Shown in pieces: positions 48,119 to 60,298 of a stretch of DNA of 64,000 nt. This DNA is from Forficula auricularia. Lineage: Eukaryota > Arthropoda > Insecta > Dermaptera > Forficulidae. Numbering within the stretch: position 1 is the first letter of the stretch; every line of letters starts with the position of its first letter. The notes under the pieces were generated by a model, which was not told the DNA's origin, did not search any database, and worked only from the letters and a program-made list of their open reading frames with translations. The position numbers were made by a program, and so were the translations under genes. The DNA is taken from positions 5,316,832 to 5,380,831 of the forward strand of contig JALMQS010000075.1 of NCBI GenBank assembly GCA_024734495.1. The letters run 5' to 3'.

Positions 48119-48648
48119 TACAAATTATGAACTTTTTGAATTAAAACACTGTCAGATAAGATGCAGGCAGCATCAAGTTTATCATTAACATTAATATGAT
48201 AAGTAAATAAGTTAGCAACTTGTTTTTTTTTAATGAGGTATCAAAAATGACACGAGAAGATTCGCCATCCCTTATCTATTCGATAATAAGATTTTGATTT
48301 TTCTTTCTTAGATTTGTGTAATATAGTTTATTTCTAAAAATACAATTTTAAAATATTTACAAAATATCTTAAAGTTAGAAATATAATAGCCAAATTACCA
48401 AATTAAAAGCGTTGAACTGCAAAACGCGAGGGCCATACTTGCCATTATCTTTTATCAGATTAGGAGAATCTCTAGAAAGGAACTGATATAGCAAGCCCAT
48501 ACCCCCATGTGGAGCGCTTCTAATTTGATGTCGGCTAATATATAAGATATAGTACATTAAGGCAATTCCCGGAAAAAATAATTTTTCAGATAATTTCTTG
48601 AAACTTTGACTACACCTCAATTTACACATTGTCAAAATTTCAGGTATC
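47933..48648 (-). CDS. Two exons of an unrecognised multi-pass membrane protein
   Basis: Exon X (48648-48399) opens after acceptor CTTAG, encodes IPEILTMCKLRCSQSFKKL, LFFPGIALMYYILYISRHQI, APHGGMGLLYQFL and DNGKYGPRVLQFNAFNL, and ends at donor GTAATT in phase 0. Exon Y (48023-47933) follows acceptor TTTTAG in matching phase, encoding VMFFNVTVLLTLLYPLYEWI and VSKPFFIKLR, then donor GTAAAT. Hydrophobic stretches in both suggest membrane helices. Frame, phase and splice signals agree, but I do not recognise the family and found no further exons. Exon Y lies inside a TTAA-flanked segment (47654-48118). A real partial gene or a relic; moderate confidence only. Confidence 0.45.
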
Positions 48649-48839
48649 CTAAGACTTTCAAAGTTTTAACTTTTATGGTCGATTTCATTGCCTGTCTGTG
48701 ATGACGTGGGAACGCTGTACCCAGTGGAGTGATTAATAAATTAAATAAATAGACAATTTCGTTTAAAAAATGAGAGATTTAGAAAAAAAAAGCTGAAGAA
48801 AGTAAGAAAAACAAACTTGTAGAAGTTAATAGTTAGCCA

Positions 48840-50408
48840 ATTTAATTGATTAAAAATTGAGTTTTAAATCCCACAAACGTATTTTTTCTAAATTAGAATT
48901 AGGCAATTTAATTAATGAACTAAAAAATTGTTATTTAATTAAAAAAAATTATTATACAGTATTTATTTATACACATATACCGGGTGAGTTTTTTATCTTG
49001 AGACAGTCTTATAACTCAAAAACAGTGCATTATATGAACAAAAGTTTCAAATAAAAGTTTATTTGTATCAAGGGGGAAAATAAACTACAGTTTTGTTTGT
49101 CACCCTAGAACAAGCTTTCGTGGGTATTTCAAGGTCATGTTCTGCTTTTCAAATAGAACCCTATGATTTTCTATATGTCTACTTAATCTTCAACAAAAAC
49201 TGAACAACTTTCATAAGAACTATTTTTTTATAAGACATCAAATAAACAAAATACATGAATCAATTTGATCTCAAAATTTTTTTTTATCAATTATTTAACT
49301 TAATAATCAAATAATAATGATTAAATAATCAATTATTAAATAAATAATTACTAAATCTAAAAGTCACAAAAATGAAAATAAGTGTTTATAATGATCTTAA
49401 AACTTCATTATACACAGATTTGAGAAATGATTTTGTACTTAATAGATCTATTTAAAATTCTTGAGTTTAAAAAAGTTTATTTCTCGTGTCAATCCAGTAG
49501 ATAGTTATATTGAATTACTATAATAAAAATGTAGTATTTTTTTTGAAGACAGAATTGAAATAGTCTTAATTTATGCGGTGAATGTGGAAGAAATGTTATG
49601 GGGTTGCCATTGAAATGAATGCCTGATAGGAATACACCCTCACAAGCTTCATTTTATCGTGTTGTAAATCTGTTTAAAAGAAAAAAAATCAAGAAATCTA
49701 AAGGCTAGGAAGAAACTGGAACAGGCCAAAATAAGTAAATTGGAACTGGAATTCATCCAGAAGACTTGTGATACACTCTGGAATGTCTCAGAAAAGTGTC
49801 AAATAATTGTTAAAAATAATTATTAAGAATTTTTTTGAGATCTAATTGATTCATGTATTTTGTTTATTTGATGTCGTATATAAAAATAGTCTTATTAAAG
49901 TTGTTCAGTTTTTTTTGTAGATTAATTAGATGTATAGACAAATATAGGGTTCTATTTGAAAAACAGAACATGACCGTGAAATACCCTTGAAAGCTTGTTC
50001 TAGAGCGACGTATAGAAAAATATAGGGTTTCATTTAAAAAAAAGAACTTAGCATTGAAATACCCTTGAAAGCTTGTTCTACCTCGACAAACAATATGGAG
50101 TTTAGTTTCCCCCTCGATATAAATAAACTTTTATTTGAAACTTTTTTTCATATAATGTAGTGTTTTTGAGTTATAAGACTGTCTCAAGATAAAAAAACTC
50201 ACCCGGTATAGACATAATCTGTGGGTCACTACAAGGGTTGAAATACAAAAACTGGGTGAGGGGGTTGGGCGGGGGCGAGGATTGATACGGGGGGCGAGGG
50301 AAGTGGATTCAGGGGGGGGGTCTAGGTGGGGGCCCGGGGGGCAAGGGAATTAATATATAGCTCTTAACTGAAGCAAAAAGCTACCGAGCATCGCTCGGTG
50401 GTCAGGTA
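48840..50408 (+). mobile_element. Helitron-like element split by T1
   Basis: The 5' portion (AAATCCCACAAACGTATTTT, about 48870-48979) and 3' portion (GACATAATCTGTGGGTCACT from 50211 to the CGAGCATCGCTCGGTGGTCAGGTACT-type terminus at 50408) are continuous once the T1 element is removed, as compared with the intact copy at 54680-55782. Confidence 0.7.
48980..50206. mobile_element. Long-TIR element T1, copy 2 (most complete)
   Basis: Ends CCGGGTGAGTTTTTTATC (48980) and CTCACCCGG (50206), TA-flanked, with inverted arms of roughly 350 bp. The interior (about 49400-49800) carries broken plus-strand coding traces such as FYRVVNLFKRKKIKK and KLELEFIQKTCDTLWNVSEK, also seen on the other strand in copy 3 (56980-57200). 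The coding trace is coiled-coil-like; no transposase family recognised. Inserted into a Helitron-like element. Confidence 0.7.
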
Positions 50409-50831
50409 CTTATATCTTAATTGAGGCGAAATCAAGGTTTCAAGAAATTCAGTAGAAAATTGTTTTTTCCTGGAATTAGCTTAAGAATTTTAAGTTAAAA
50501 TTCGTAAGATTTAAAGGGGTTAAAATAAATAATGATGTATACTTGAGCTATTGTAGTTAATAGTTCTATTTATAAATTCCGGGTACTTTTTGAGCAGAAG
50601 GTAAGCTCTCTGCTGATAGGTTGATAAAATTTTGGAAAAGCATCCATGCATATTTATATAATAGAACTAAAATTGTTTAAACATACAAAAGGAGGTCCAG
50701 TGCGATTAAATCACGCCAGATTTGTTTGTTTTATTTAATTATTTATAATCTTAAAATGAGAAAACTTTAGAAATAAATCAAAAATAAAACTTTTATAATT
50801 AAATAATTTATATTTTTTTTTTCATAGAACG

Positions 50832-50837
50832 TTTATT
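50832..50837 (-). other. DNAJB11: DNAJB11 candidate polyadenylation signal
   Basis: AATAAA on the minus strand, about 300 bases after the DNAJB11 stop codon. Confidence 0.4.
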
Positions 50838-50885
50838 TACATAAAAAAAAGAGCATTTTAAATATAAATTAAAATAGATTATCAA

Positions 50886-50999
50886 TGAATAGAGATGGAT
50901 TTAATCTTTGGACAGAGTTTCAAAGAATTATTCATTATTTTTCACACAATATAACAACTCTTCAAGGAGGAAAAGTAAAATACTTGAAAATACTTAAAT
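50886..50999 (+). other. Short open frame, probably not a gene
   Basis: An ATG-initiated 37-residue frame (MNRDGFNLWTEFQRIIHYFS...) lies just downstream of the DNAJB11 3' end on the opposite strand. No family, no splice or polyA context. Listed for completeness; 50410-50830 otherwise shows nothing. Confidence 0.1.
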
Positions 51000-51135
51000 T
51001 TTCTTAAAAGGTGGTTTCGAAAGAGTTTATATATGGTAGTGTATTCAGTGAAGTGGATTCTTTAACTTGATGATATGAAGTTTAAAAATGTTCTCAGGAA
51101 CAAAAGTAACATTTTATATTTTGGGATCTTCTAAT

Positions 51136-54100
51136 TTAATATCCTCTTAGACCATTATATATATTTTTTGTTTTCGGCGTTTGATTTAATATTTTCTTTA
51201 TTGCTGAAAATAAATAAATAAATGAAATTAATCAATATCTTAGATATTTATATGTATATACATTTCTTATAAAAAATAGTGTGTAAGTGTCTATTCTAGG
51301 AATTTCACACGACAGATGTGAATATACGAGAGTTCATTTATTGATTTTTTGAAATTTAGACAGATTATACTATATATATTTGTCTAGATTAATTTGTAAC
51401 AACGCTTAGAGAAATTTCTCTAAAAAAATTACCCTCTTGCCTAGAATCGAACCGACGAACTCTTGAACTAAGGGCATCAGCCATTAGACCAATGTAACAT
51501 TAATATTTATAACTTGATTTCTGTTACTAAAACTATATATTTTTGATTTAGACTTTGTGTCGAGATAATATTGTACTCGAATGAAAATGAAAAAACACCA
51601 ATAGATTTTAAATTAAGAAACATTAAATATATATTAATTAACGAGGCAAATTTGAAATATAATTGTCAGCTCGGATTTTAAACTGATGGCTCCAATCGAT
51701 TTTCATTAACCAGGCAAAATTCTAATTTGGCAATTCTAATTTGGACTCGAATTTTGAAATGAAAGACTCCAATTCATTTTAAATTAAGAAACATTAAATA
51801 TATTGATAATTGTCCCCCCCCCCCCCCGCCACTCAAAAATTAAAGAGGCGAAACTCTTAAGAGACGATGTATTTTCGGTAGTTTACGGGTATACATTTGG
51901 AGTGTGGTTTTTTAAGAGGAATAAAATTTTTGGACCGAGACGCTACCCGCCAGGGCACCAGCCCGGAGGGCCGAGCTTCGAGGGCGTGCCGTAGGCACGC
52001 ACGAAAAGCTCGTTATTTAAATACTTCTGCATCGATTGGTGGCAAAACGAAATTTATGAACTATATAGTTCCGGAGATATTAAATTTCAAAAATAGGGTT
52101 TTTCAGACTCTTATACATTGCACTATACGGGAAATCGGAAAATTTACAAACATATTTAATTATACAATTGGATGTTGATGAAGGCAGTCCAAGGTGGTTG
52201 CAAAAAAATAAGACTATATCAGTTTTATTATTTTACATTTATTCGATAACCGACGGTTCGGAGATTTACTCTCTCCTTCTTCAGGGTAACGAAAAGTCAA
52301 TGAAAGTATATCAATTCATAATTACTTCCTGTCTCTTTGACAATGCTAAGAAAACATAAAATTTCATCTCGATAGAAAAAACAATTATTTTTGTTATTGC
52401 TTTTTCTATCGAGATGAAATTTTATAATGTTTTCTTGGCATTGTCAAAGGAAACAGGAAGTAATTATGAATTGATATACTTTCATTGACTTTTCGTTACC
52501 CTGAAGAAGGAGAGTAAATCTCCGAAACGTCGGTTATCGAATAAATGTAAAATAATAAAACTGATATAGTCTTATTTTTTTACAACCACCTTGGATTGCC
52601 TTCATCAACATCCAATTGTATATTTATACCAGTCCGTCTCCTAAAAAAAACTCTATCAATATTTAATTATAATTAAGAAACCCTTCTTACCATTTTTATA
52701 AAAAACTAAACCAACATTAAACAATAACCAATACATATTTTAAGACAATTTTGATTCATAGTTACAACACAGTTTCTGAGATAATAATGAATAAATAATG
52801 AAAAATGTATAAAAAAAAAATTTACACTAAAACAATTTGTCAACAGCGCATTTATTTAACAAGCGAAAATTGTATAAAGCGCGCATGCGCTAGATTTTCA
52901 AAATTATAATTTTCATAAGTTTTAACATAGGCGTTGATTACATTTGTTAAAAAATAACAAAACGATTTTTATAGAAATGTTTCAACTTTTAAAATGTATT
53001 TTATCTGTCATTTTAATATAAAAATATTCAATCTTTTACAATGGTGCCAGATTTGTCAAACGAGCACGGGATTGGCTAGAATCGCTAGATAAACAGCAAA
53101 AAGTTTTGGGCTTATGAATTATGAATCCTTATTGTCTGTTCTATATACTCTAGCATTAACTTTTTGATAGTATTGTCGCGAAACAACTACCTTAATTAAA
53201 TATTTTAATAAAATGACAATTGTACAGATTGTCTTGGTGACCAGATTACCTTTAAATAAAAATATAAATATTTATTAAACAATTAAATATTCCAGCGCCT
53301 CCCAATCGATTGCAGACCCCAAAGATCGAAAATAATTTTCTCTTCACCCGGGGCGCGACCACAACGAGGCCGTGTAAAGACAATTAATAACAAATTTTAA
53401 ATTTAGGGAACGATGAAAAGATTATTTTTATTACAGACAAAAGGATCAGCCGGGGCTCGAACCCGCATGTGTACTGCAATGCCTTGCCATAAGAGTATTA
53501 GCTCCTATATCCACCAAGCTACTGATCCCTGAACCCAAACTAATACCTTTTGTCTATATGAATTATGGAATTTCTTTTTTAATCCTCTCCTCGTTCATTT
53601 TTCGCAGCGTAGGCGTTGATTCATTAATTAAACAATTAAATTAATTAATTAATTAATTCCAGCGCCTCCCAATCGATCGCAGACCCCAAAGATCGAAAAT
53701 AATTTTCTCTTCATGGCAAGGCATTGCAGTACACATGCAAAGATCCCGAGTTCGAGCCCCGGCTGATCCTTTTGTCTGTAATAAAAATAATCTTTTCTTC
53801 GTTCCCTAAATTTAAAATTTGTTATAAATATTTATTTTTCTCTAAAATTTTTTTATAAACATTCGAATAAGACCCTATGATTTTTAAATATTCGGAAAAA
53901 TCAAAATTTTATTTATAAGATTGAATTTGAGATTTCTGTCAAATTTATTTTTAAGGAATTGTTTCGAGGTGTTTTATTATTTATTTATTTTTAAACCAAA
54001 CTTAGCTAGTTTATAAAAACTATGAATAATGAATTAGTGACTGAGTAAGAAGGAGTTTTGTATTTTAAATATAGCAATAAAATAATTATAATTAATATAT

Positions 54101-57100
54101 TGTGTATATTCTTACTTTCTTTTTCTTCATCACTATATTCTTTCTTGGGGAATTCAATATCAAATGTAATATATAATACACCATGGAGATTATTATTTTC
54201 ATAATTTGGCATACCCTCGCCCTTTTTGCGAATTCTTGCACCCGGTGGGGTGATTTTGTCCCTAGTAATTGAAACCTAGAATTAAAAAAAAATTAATAAA
54301 ATAATATGACATAGAATAGTTTATTGATTGTTTTTTGTATAAAAAAATACAATTATCTTATAAAACGATATAGAAAATTTTTCCAAAAGTTTCGGGAGAA
54401 ATTCTCTTTTATTTTAATGAAAATGATGAGAGTTACACCAAAAAGGTGCAACTCCTAAAGGCCTGGGTTGGCCCTCCACCGTGAAAAGAAGAAGAAAGAA
54501 TTTTATGGGCGAGGCGGGGGTCGAAGGTATCTGTGGATACGGGTCTTAAATAGCTGGGGGTTATAAGTCGCGGGAAAGATGGTGGCAGGGAGCGAGTTCC
54601 AGTCTCTGGAGGTCATAGGGATAAAAGAGTTACATTACATTACAAAATAATTAAAAATGAGATTTTGTATTGATATCTTATCTTATCTTATTATATTAAA
54701 CGAGCAAATCTTGTATATATATATATATCCGATCGGGTTCTAGAAAACGGCTCTAACGATTTGGATGAAATTCACGGGTTAGGAGGGTTTTGTGTTGGAG
54801 ATTCGATCTGTCACGGTCTCATCTTCAGCTAAGTTGTTTTTAATGGGTTTTTTGTTAATTGAAATAATTATTCACAGGTAGTTGTCTCGATAAAAATGTA
54901 TATTTAGATTTTTATTCAATTTCCTTTTAATTATTAATTGGTTTTTTAATTTTAAATTCCACTAATAGATCATTACAAATATTATTATATATATTATAAG
55001 TTAGGCAATTTAATTGATTAAAAATCGAGTTTTAAATCCCACAAACGTATTTTTTCTATATTAGAATTTGGAAATTTAATTGATGAACTCAAAAATCGTT
55101 ATATAATTAAAAAAAATTATTATACGGTATTTATTTATATACCTCTACATATATACACATAATCTGTGGGCCACTACAAGGCTTGAAATGCAAAAACTGG
55201 GTGAGGGAGCGGGGCGGAGGTGATGGTGGGGGAGATGTGGAGGGGTATGGGGGTTCGGGGAGGTGAGGTAGAGGGGAGCAGGTGGGGGTCCAGGAGGCGG
55301 GGGGGGGGTTAATATATGTGACCTTTTCCGAGAAAAGGGACCTAGTGTGTCAAAAAACGGGTTTGGACTTAAGAGTGGATTCTGGTACCTAAAAGGGTGT
55401 AGAATAAGATTATAAAAATTACTTCAAATTAACATCAGCTTAGTAACAAAATTGCAAAAGAACCAAAATTGCGAAACAACTTTTGAGATATTGATAACAC
55501 TCGTTATACAGTTGGCACAAGACTGAAGCGTCTCTTTATTCTTTTCCTTTCTTATAGTTATTTTTACAAAAATACGTCACCACATAGGCATGACGTCACC
55601 AAAGTCGGCACCCAATCATAACTAACCATACCAAATCGCATCTCCCAACTGAAGGTGTGTTCAAAGTGATAATGCATTATGAAACTTTAAATGCGTTTTT
55701 CTCAAAACTTCATTTTCACACACTAGGTCCCTTTTCTAACTGAAGCAAAAAGTTACCGAGCATCGCTCGGTGGCCAGGTACTTCTTATTAATTATTGAGT
55801 ATGGGTGGATATAAAATTTGATATCACACTTAATTACGAGCATACAGGAATATTGATTAAAATATAATTTCGATGTTCACTATATGTATAAGGATTTTTT
55901 TGGAAGGCCTTAACGCCGTGATTTTACTTAATTTTTTTTTTTTTATTAAAATAATTTTTGAAATATTTTGAAAAAACAATTGACTAAAAAAATCACCTCT
56001 CATTAGTGTCATTTTTAAAAACAGTCAAAATATTTAAAATAAATTTATTGTATCCCACCTTATGTCCATCTAAATGAAGAATATCCATTGTGAATCCGAT
56101 TAAAGCCTGTTGTAATGTGATTGTCACATTAGTGAACAAGTCATCCCCTCTCCTTTCAAATATTGGATGTGGCATTGTTTTAACGCGCATAATCAAGTCG
56201 CCGGGTTCACCATCCATATGGGGTTCCCCTTCTGCTACAAATTTGATTTCTTGTCCATCCACCATTCCTGATTCAACTTCAATTTCTAAAATTCGTTCTT
56301 CATTTACATATTTGAAAAATAAATATGGAAATGTAAAAAAATCATGTATTTATTAGAATATTTTTTTATTTTACTATAGAAAGACTGGTGCATAGAGTAA
56401 TACAGAGTGGAAGGCTCATAAGGAGCCAATGTATTTTAGAGTATACGAGTTACAGAGAGCTCTCTGGCGAGACCAAGGCGAAACCACTGGGCAATAAAAT
56501 GGCGGAAACCATTCTCTTCGGGGCAAATTTTGTGACATTATCAAGAATAAAAAATGCGCTTATATACCGGGTGAGTTTTTTTATCTTGAGACAGTCTTAT
56601 AACTCAAAAACAGTGCATTATATGAAAAAAGTTTTAAATAAAAGTTTATTTATATGGAGGGGGAAACTAAACTACGCTTTTGTTTGTTTACCTAGAACAA
56701 GCTTTCAAGGGTATTTCAAGGTCAAATTCTGTTTTTTAAATGGAAACCTATATACTATATTTGTTTACATATTATGAATCTACCAAAAAACTGAACAACT
56801 TTTATTAGAACTATTTTTTTATTCGATATCAAATAAACAAAATATTAAATCAATTAAATAGATCTCAGAAAAAAACCCGAATAATTATTTTTAACAATTA
56901 TTCAACTTAATTATCAAATAATAATGATTAAATAAATATTTAATTATTAAATAAATAATTTAATAAAAATCAATAATTTAATAATTTTCCGACACTGTTC
57001 TGTGATATTCCAGAGTGTTTCGCAAGTTTTCTGGATCAATTCCAGTTCCAATTTCATTATTTTGGTCTTTTAAGTTTCTTCGTAGCCTTTACATTTCCTG

Positions 57101-60100
57101 ATTTTTTTTTTAATAGATTTACAACACAATAAAATGAAGCTCTTGAGGGAGTATCCCTGTCAAGAAAATGCTTAATTCTGTCTTCACTGGATTGACACGA
57201 GAAATAAACTTTTTTTAATAACATTAATTTTAATTTTTTTTTTAATTTTAATAACTCAAGAATTTTAACTAGTTCAATTAAGTAGAAAACCTCTTAAATC
57301 TGTTAAATTAGGTTGGAGTTGGTGGTGTTTCACAAGGAGAAAAATTAAAATACAAAGATTTTTTTAGTTTACTCTATATATTTCGAGCTCTTAACTCATC
57401 GTCAGGAGAACATTGACTAAAGATAACATGATATTTTGAACAGAATTTATTTTAATTTTAATATGATGGACAGTTATTTATGACATAGTGTAAATATGAA
57501 AGAATTATCAGAAGGATGGAATGGCTTTAGAAAGCCGACTGACCAGATGTAGGGACAAAGGGCTGGGACAAAGAAAAGATATTTATATTTGAAAGTTGCC
57601 GAAAATTATGTATGTGTAATAAAGAAAGGCAATAAACTATAGAATGCAATGAGGGTGCATAGCGAAAATTTAATCTCTCATTTTCTATTTAAAAAAAAAA
57701 TAAATAAAATTAAAAATAAACCCACCACACACCCTCATCGCACTCCAATTCAAATTAAATATCATTGATTAAGATGTCAATTATTGGTGAAGTTTTGATG
57801 TCTGTTTGATTGTTCAAGATGTTTTGATTAAGGTGTATGGCCTTTTTAATTTCAGCTGACTCCAATAAATCCAATTTCCTACTTTTTGGAATAAAATGTA
57901 AAGGGAGGGGGTTGGTCGATGAAGGTGAATGGTTGTGGTCAAACAAATGATCTGCAAAAGCCGAGGTATAACTAAGAGGGGGGCATTTGGGTTCAAACTA
58001 TTCACCTGTAGATTGCGAAGAGATCTCATATGTTCAACGTGGCGTTGATTGAAAGATCTGCCCGTTTGCCCGATATAAAATGATTGACAGTCATTACATT
58101 GCAATTTATATACACCGCTCATTGTTGTTGGTTTTATTATATCGATTTTATTGTTAACCAATATGGATGAAAGGTTGTTTCTGTTATAGAATGCGGGGGT
58201 GATATTAAGTTTGCGAAACATATTAGCTATAGGGTAGCTGAGTGGAGAATGGAAATAAAGTTTTTTAAAGTTTTTTTCTTTTGTTGGGATGATGGAATAT
58301 AAAAGGGGGGCTGTTATTTTATAAATTACCTTTTTCTGAATATTGTCGATCAAGTGTCGGGGGTAATTGTTATTATCGCTTATTTTGTGGATGATAGCTA
58401 ATTCATGGTTATAGTGTTCTAAGGTTAAAGGAATGTTTTCTAATCTATTGAACATTGAGTAGAAAACAGATAATTTAGTGTTGAGGGGTGGTTAGAATCA
58501 TAGGGAATTATAGTGTCTGTGAAAGTAACAATTACCCCCGACACTTTTCTAAGATCATTATAAACACTTATTTTCATTGTTTAGACTTTTCGATTTAATA
58601 ATTAATTATTTAATCATTATTATTTAAAAATTAAGTTGAATAATTGTTAAAAATAATTATTAGGGGTTTTTCTGAGATCTAATTGATTTAATATTTTGTT
58701 TATTTGATATCGAATAAAAAAATAGTTCTAATGAAAGTTGTTCAGTTTTTATTGTAGATTCAGAATATGTACAGAAACATATAGGTTTCCATTTAAAAAC
58801 AGAACTTGACCTTGAAATACCCTTGAAAGCTTGTTCTTGATAAACCAACAATAGCGTAGTTTAATTCCCCCTCCATATAAATAAACTTTTATTTGAAACT
58901 TTTTTTCATATAATGCACTGTTTTTGAGTTATAAGACTGTCTCAAGATAAAAAACTCACCCGGTATATATAACATAAAGGGTATGTATCTTTTATCTATG
59001 ACAAAGGATTTGAATGTTCTATGATCTTTGGATAGCTCTTAAGAACCAAGAGTTTTCGTCCTGCAGTTGCTAGAGAGCGCTTTTTCGATATACGGTAGCC
59101 TTCCACTCTATATTACTTACTCTAAGGACTGGTGTTTATGGACGGAAATGATAATTAAAATTAAATAACTTTATTTTTGTAATTTTAACCTACTTGACAT
59201 TAGGGCATTCATCACAGACAGTTTGTTGCATCATTTGGAAACGACCTGGACCTAGGTGTCTGGTCACCATCTCTTGTCTACAATTACATTTTCGAGTTCC
59301 CTTGGCTGGTTTTATCACAGGTTTATTTCTTGTGATCTAAAAGAAATATTCAAATAAACAGATCATAATATAATTAATGTTGAAAAACCAAATATTTATA
59401 TATACAGAGTGACCATAAATTTCCCGGAATTTTTTTAAATACTTCAACGGTATAAAAATACCGTACAAATAAATAAATTCACACAACTAAACGAATATTA
59501 AGTTTTATTTAATCGATAACAATAGCATAAAACAAAAAAATTACAATATGTGTCATTTGGGCACCCTATTTTGAGTTGCATATCAACAGGTTGGAGAAAG
59601 TGCAGCGTATTTTCTGTAAATATATTAGAAGAACTAGTTTTCAAGACAAAAGTACAGATGATGTCTACGAACAACTTGATATCAAAAGCCTTATCGCTCG
59701 CAGACAAGTAACTGACCTGTCCTTCTTCTATAAAATTATTAATGGTCTTATTGATGCCCTCGAGCAGCTGGAGCAGTTCCATTTTACACGTCCTCCACCA
59801 GGTCTTAGAGAATAGACTATTCGACTGTAAAAGATCTACGAAGAGCTACGTCCGCAATGAGCTTATTGATCGCATAGCTGACCTAGTTAATAACAATTGT
59901 GAAAATCGCTCGCAGACAAGTAACTGACCTGTCCTTCTTCTATAAAATTATTAATGGTCTTATTGATGCCCCCGAGCAGCTGGAGCAGTTCCATTTTACA
60001 CGTCCTCGACCAGGCCTTAGAGAATAGACTATTCGACTGTAAAAGATCTACGAAGAGCTACGTCCGCAATGAGCTTATTGATCGCATAGCTGACCTAGTT

Positions 60101-60230
60101 AATAACAATTGTGAAAATATAAACTTTTTTGGTGGTAGCTATCAATCGTTCGTGAGGAATGTCGGGAGGGATTTTCACCCTTGAGAAATGGACTCATAGT
60201 GTTAATTTATATTATCCTTATCTACATTGT

Positions 60231-60298
<68 letters not shown>

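Larger units (their letters stand above)
56577..58963. mobile_element. Long-TIR element T1, copy 3, containing a Penelope-like fragment
   Basis: Ends CCGGGTGAGTTTTTTTATC (56577) and CTCACCCGG (58963), TA-flanked, with arms of about 370 bp. The interior has T1's own coding trace (56980-57200, minus) and then a Penelope-like element fragment (57310-58465). Inserted in DNAJB11 intron 2. Confidence 0.7.
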
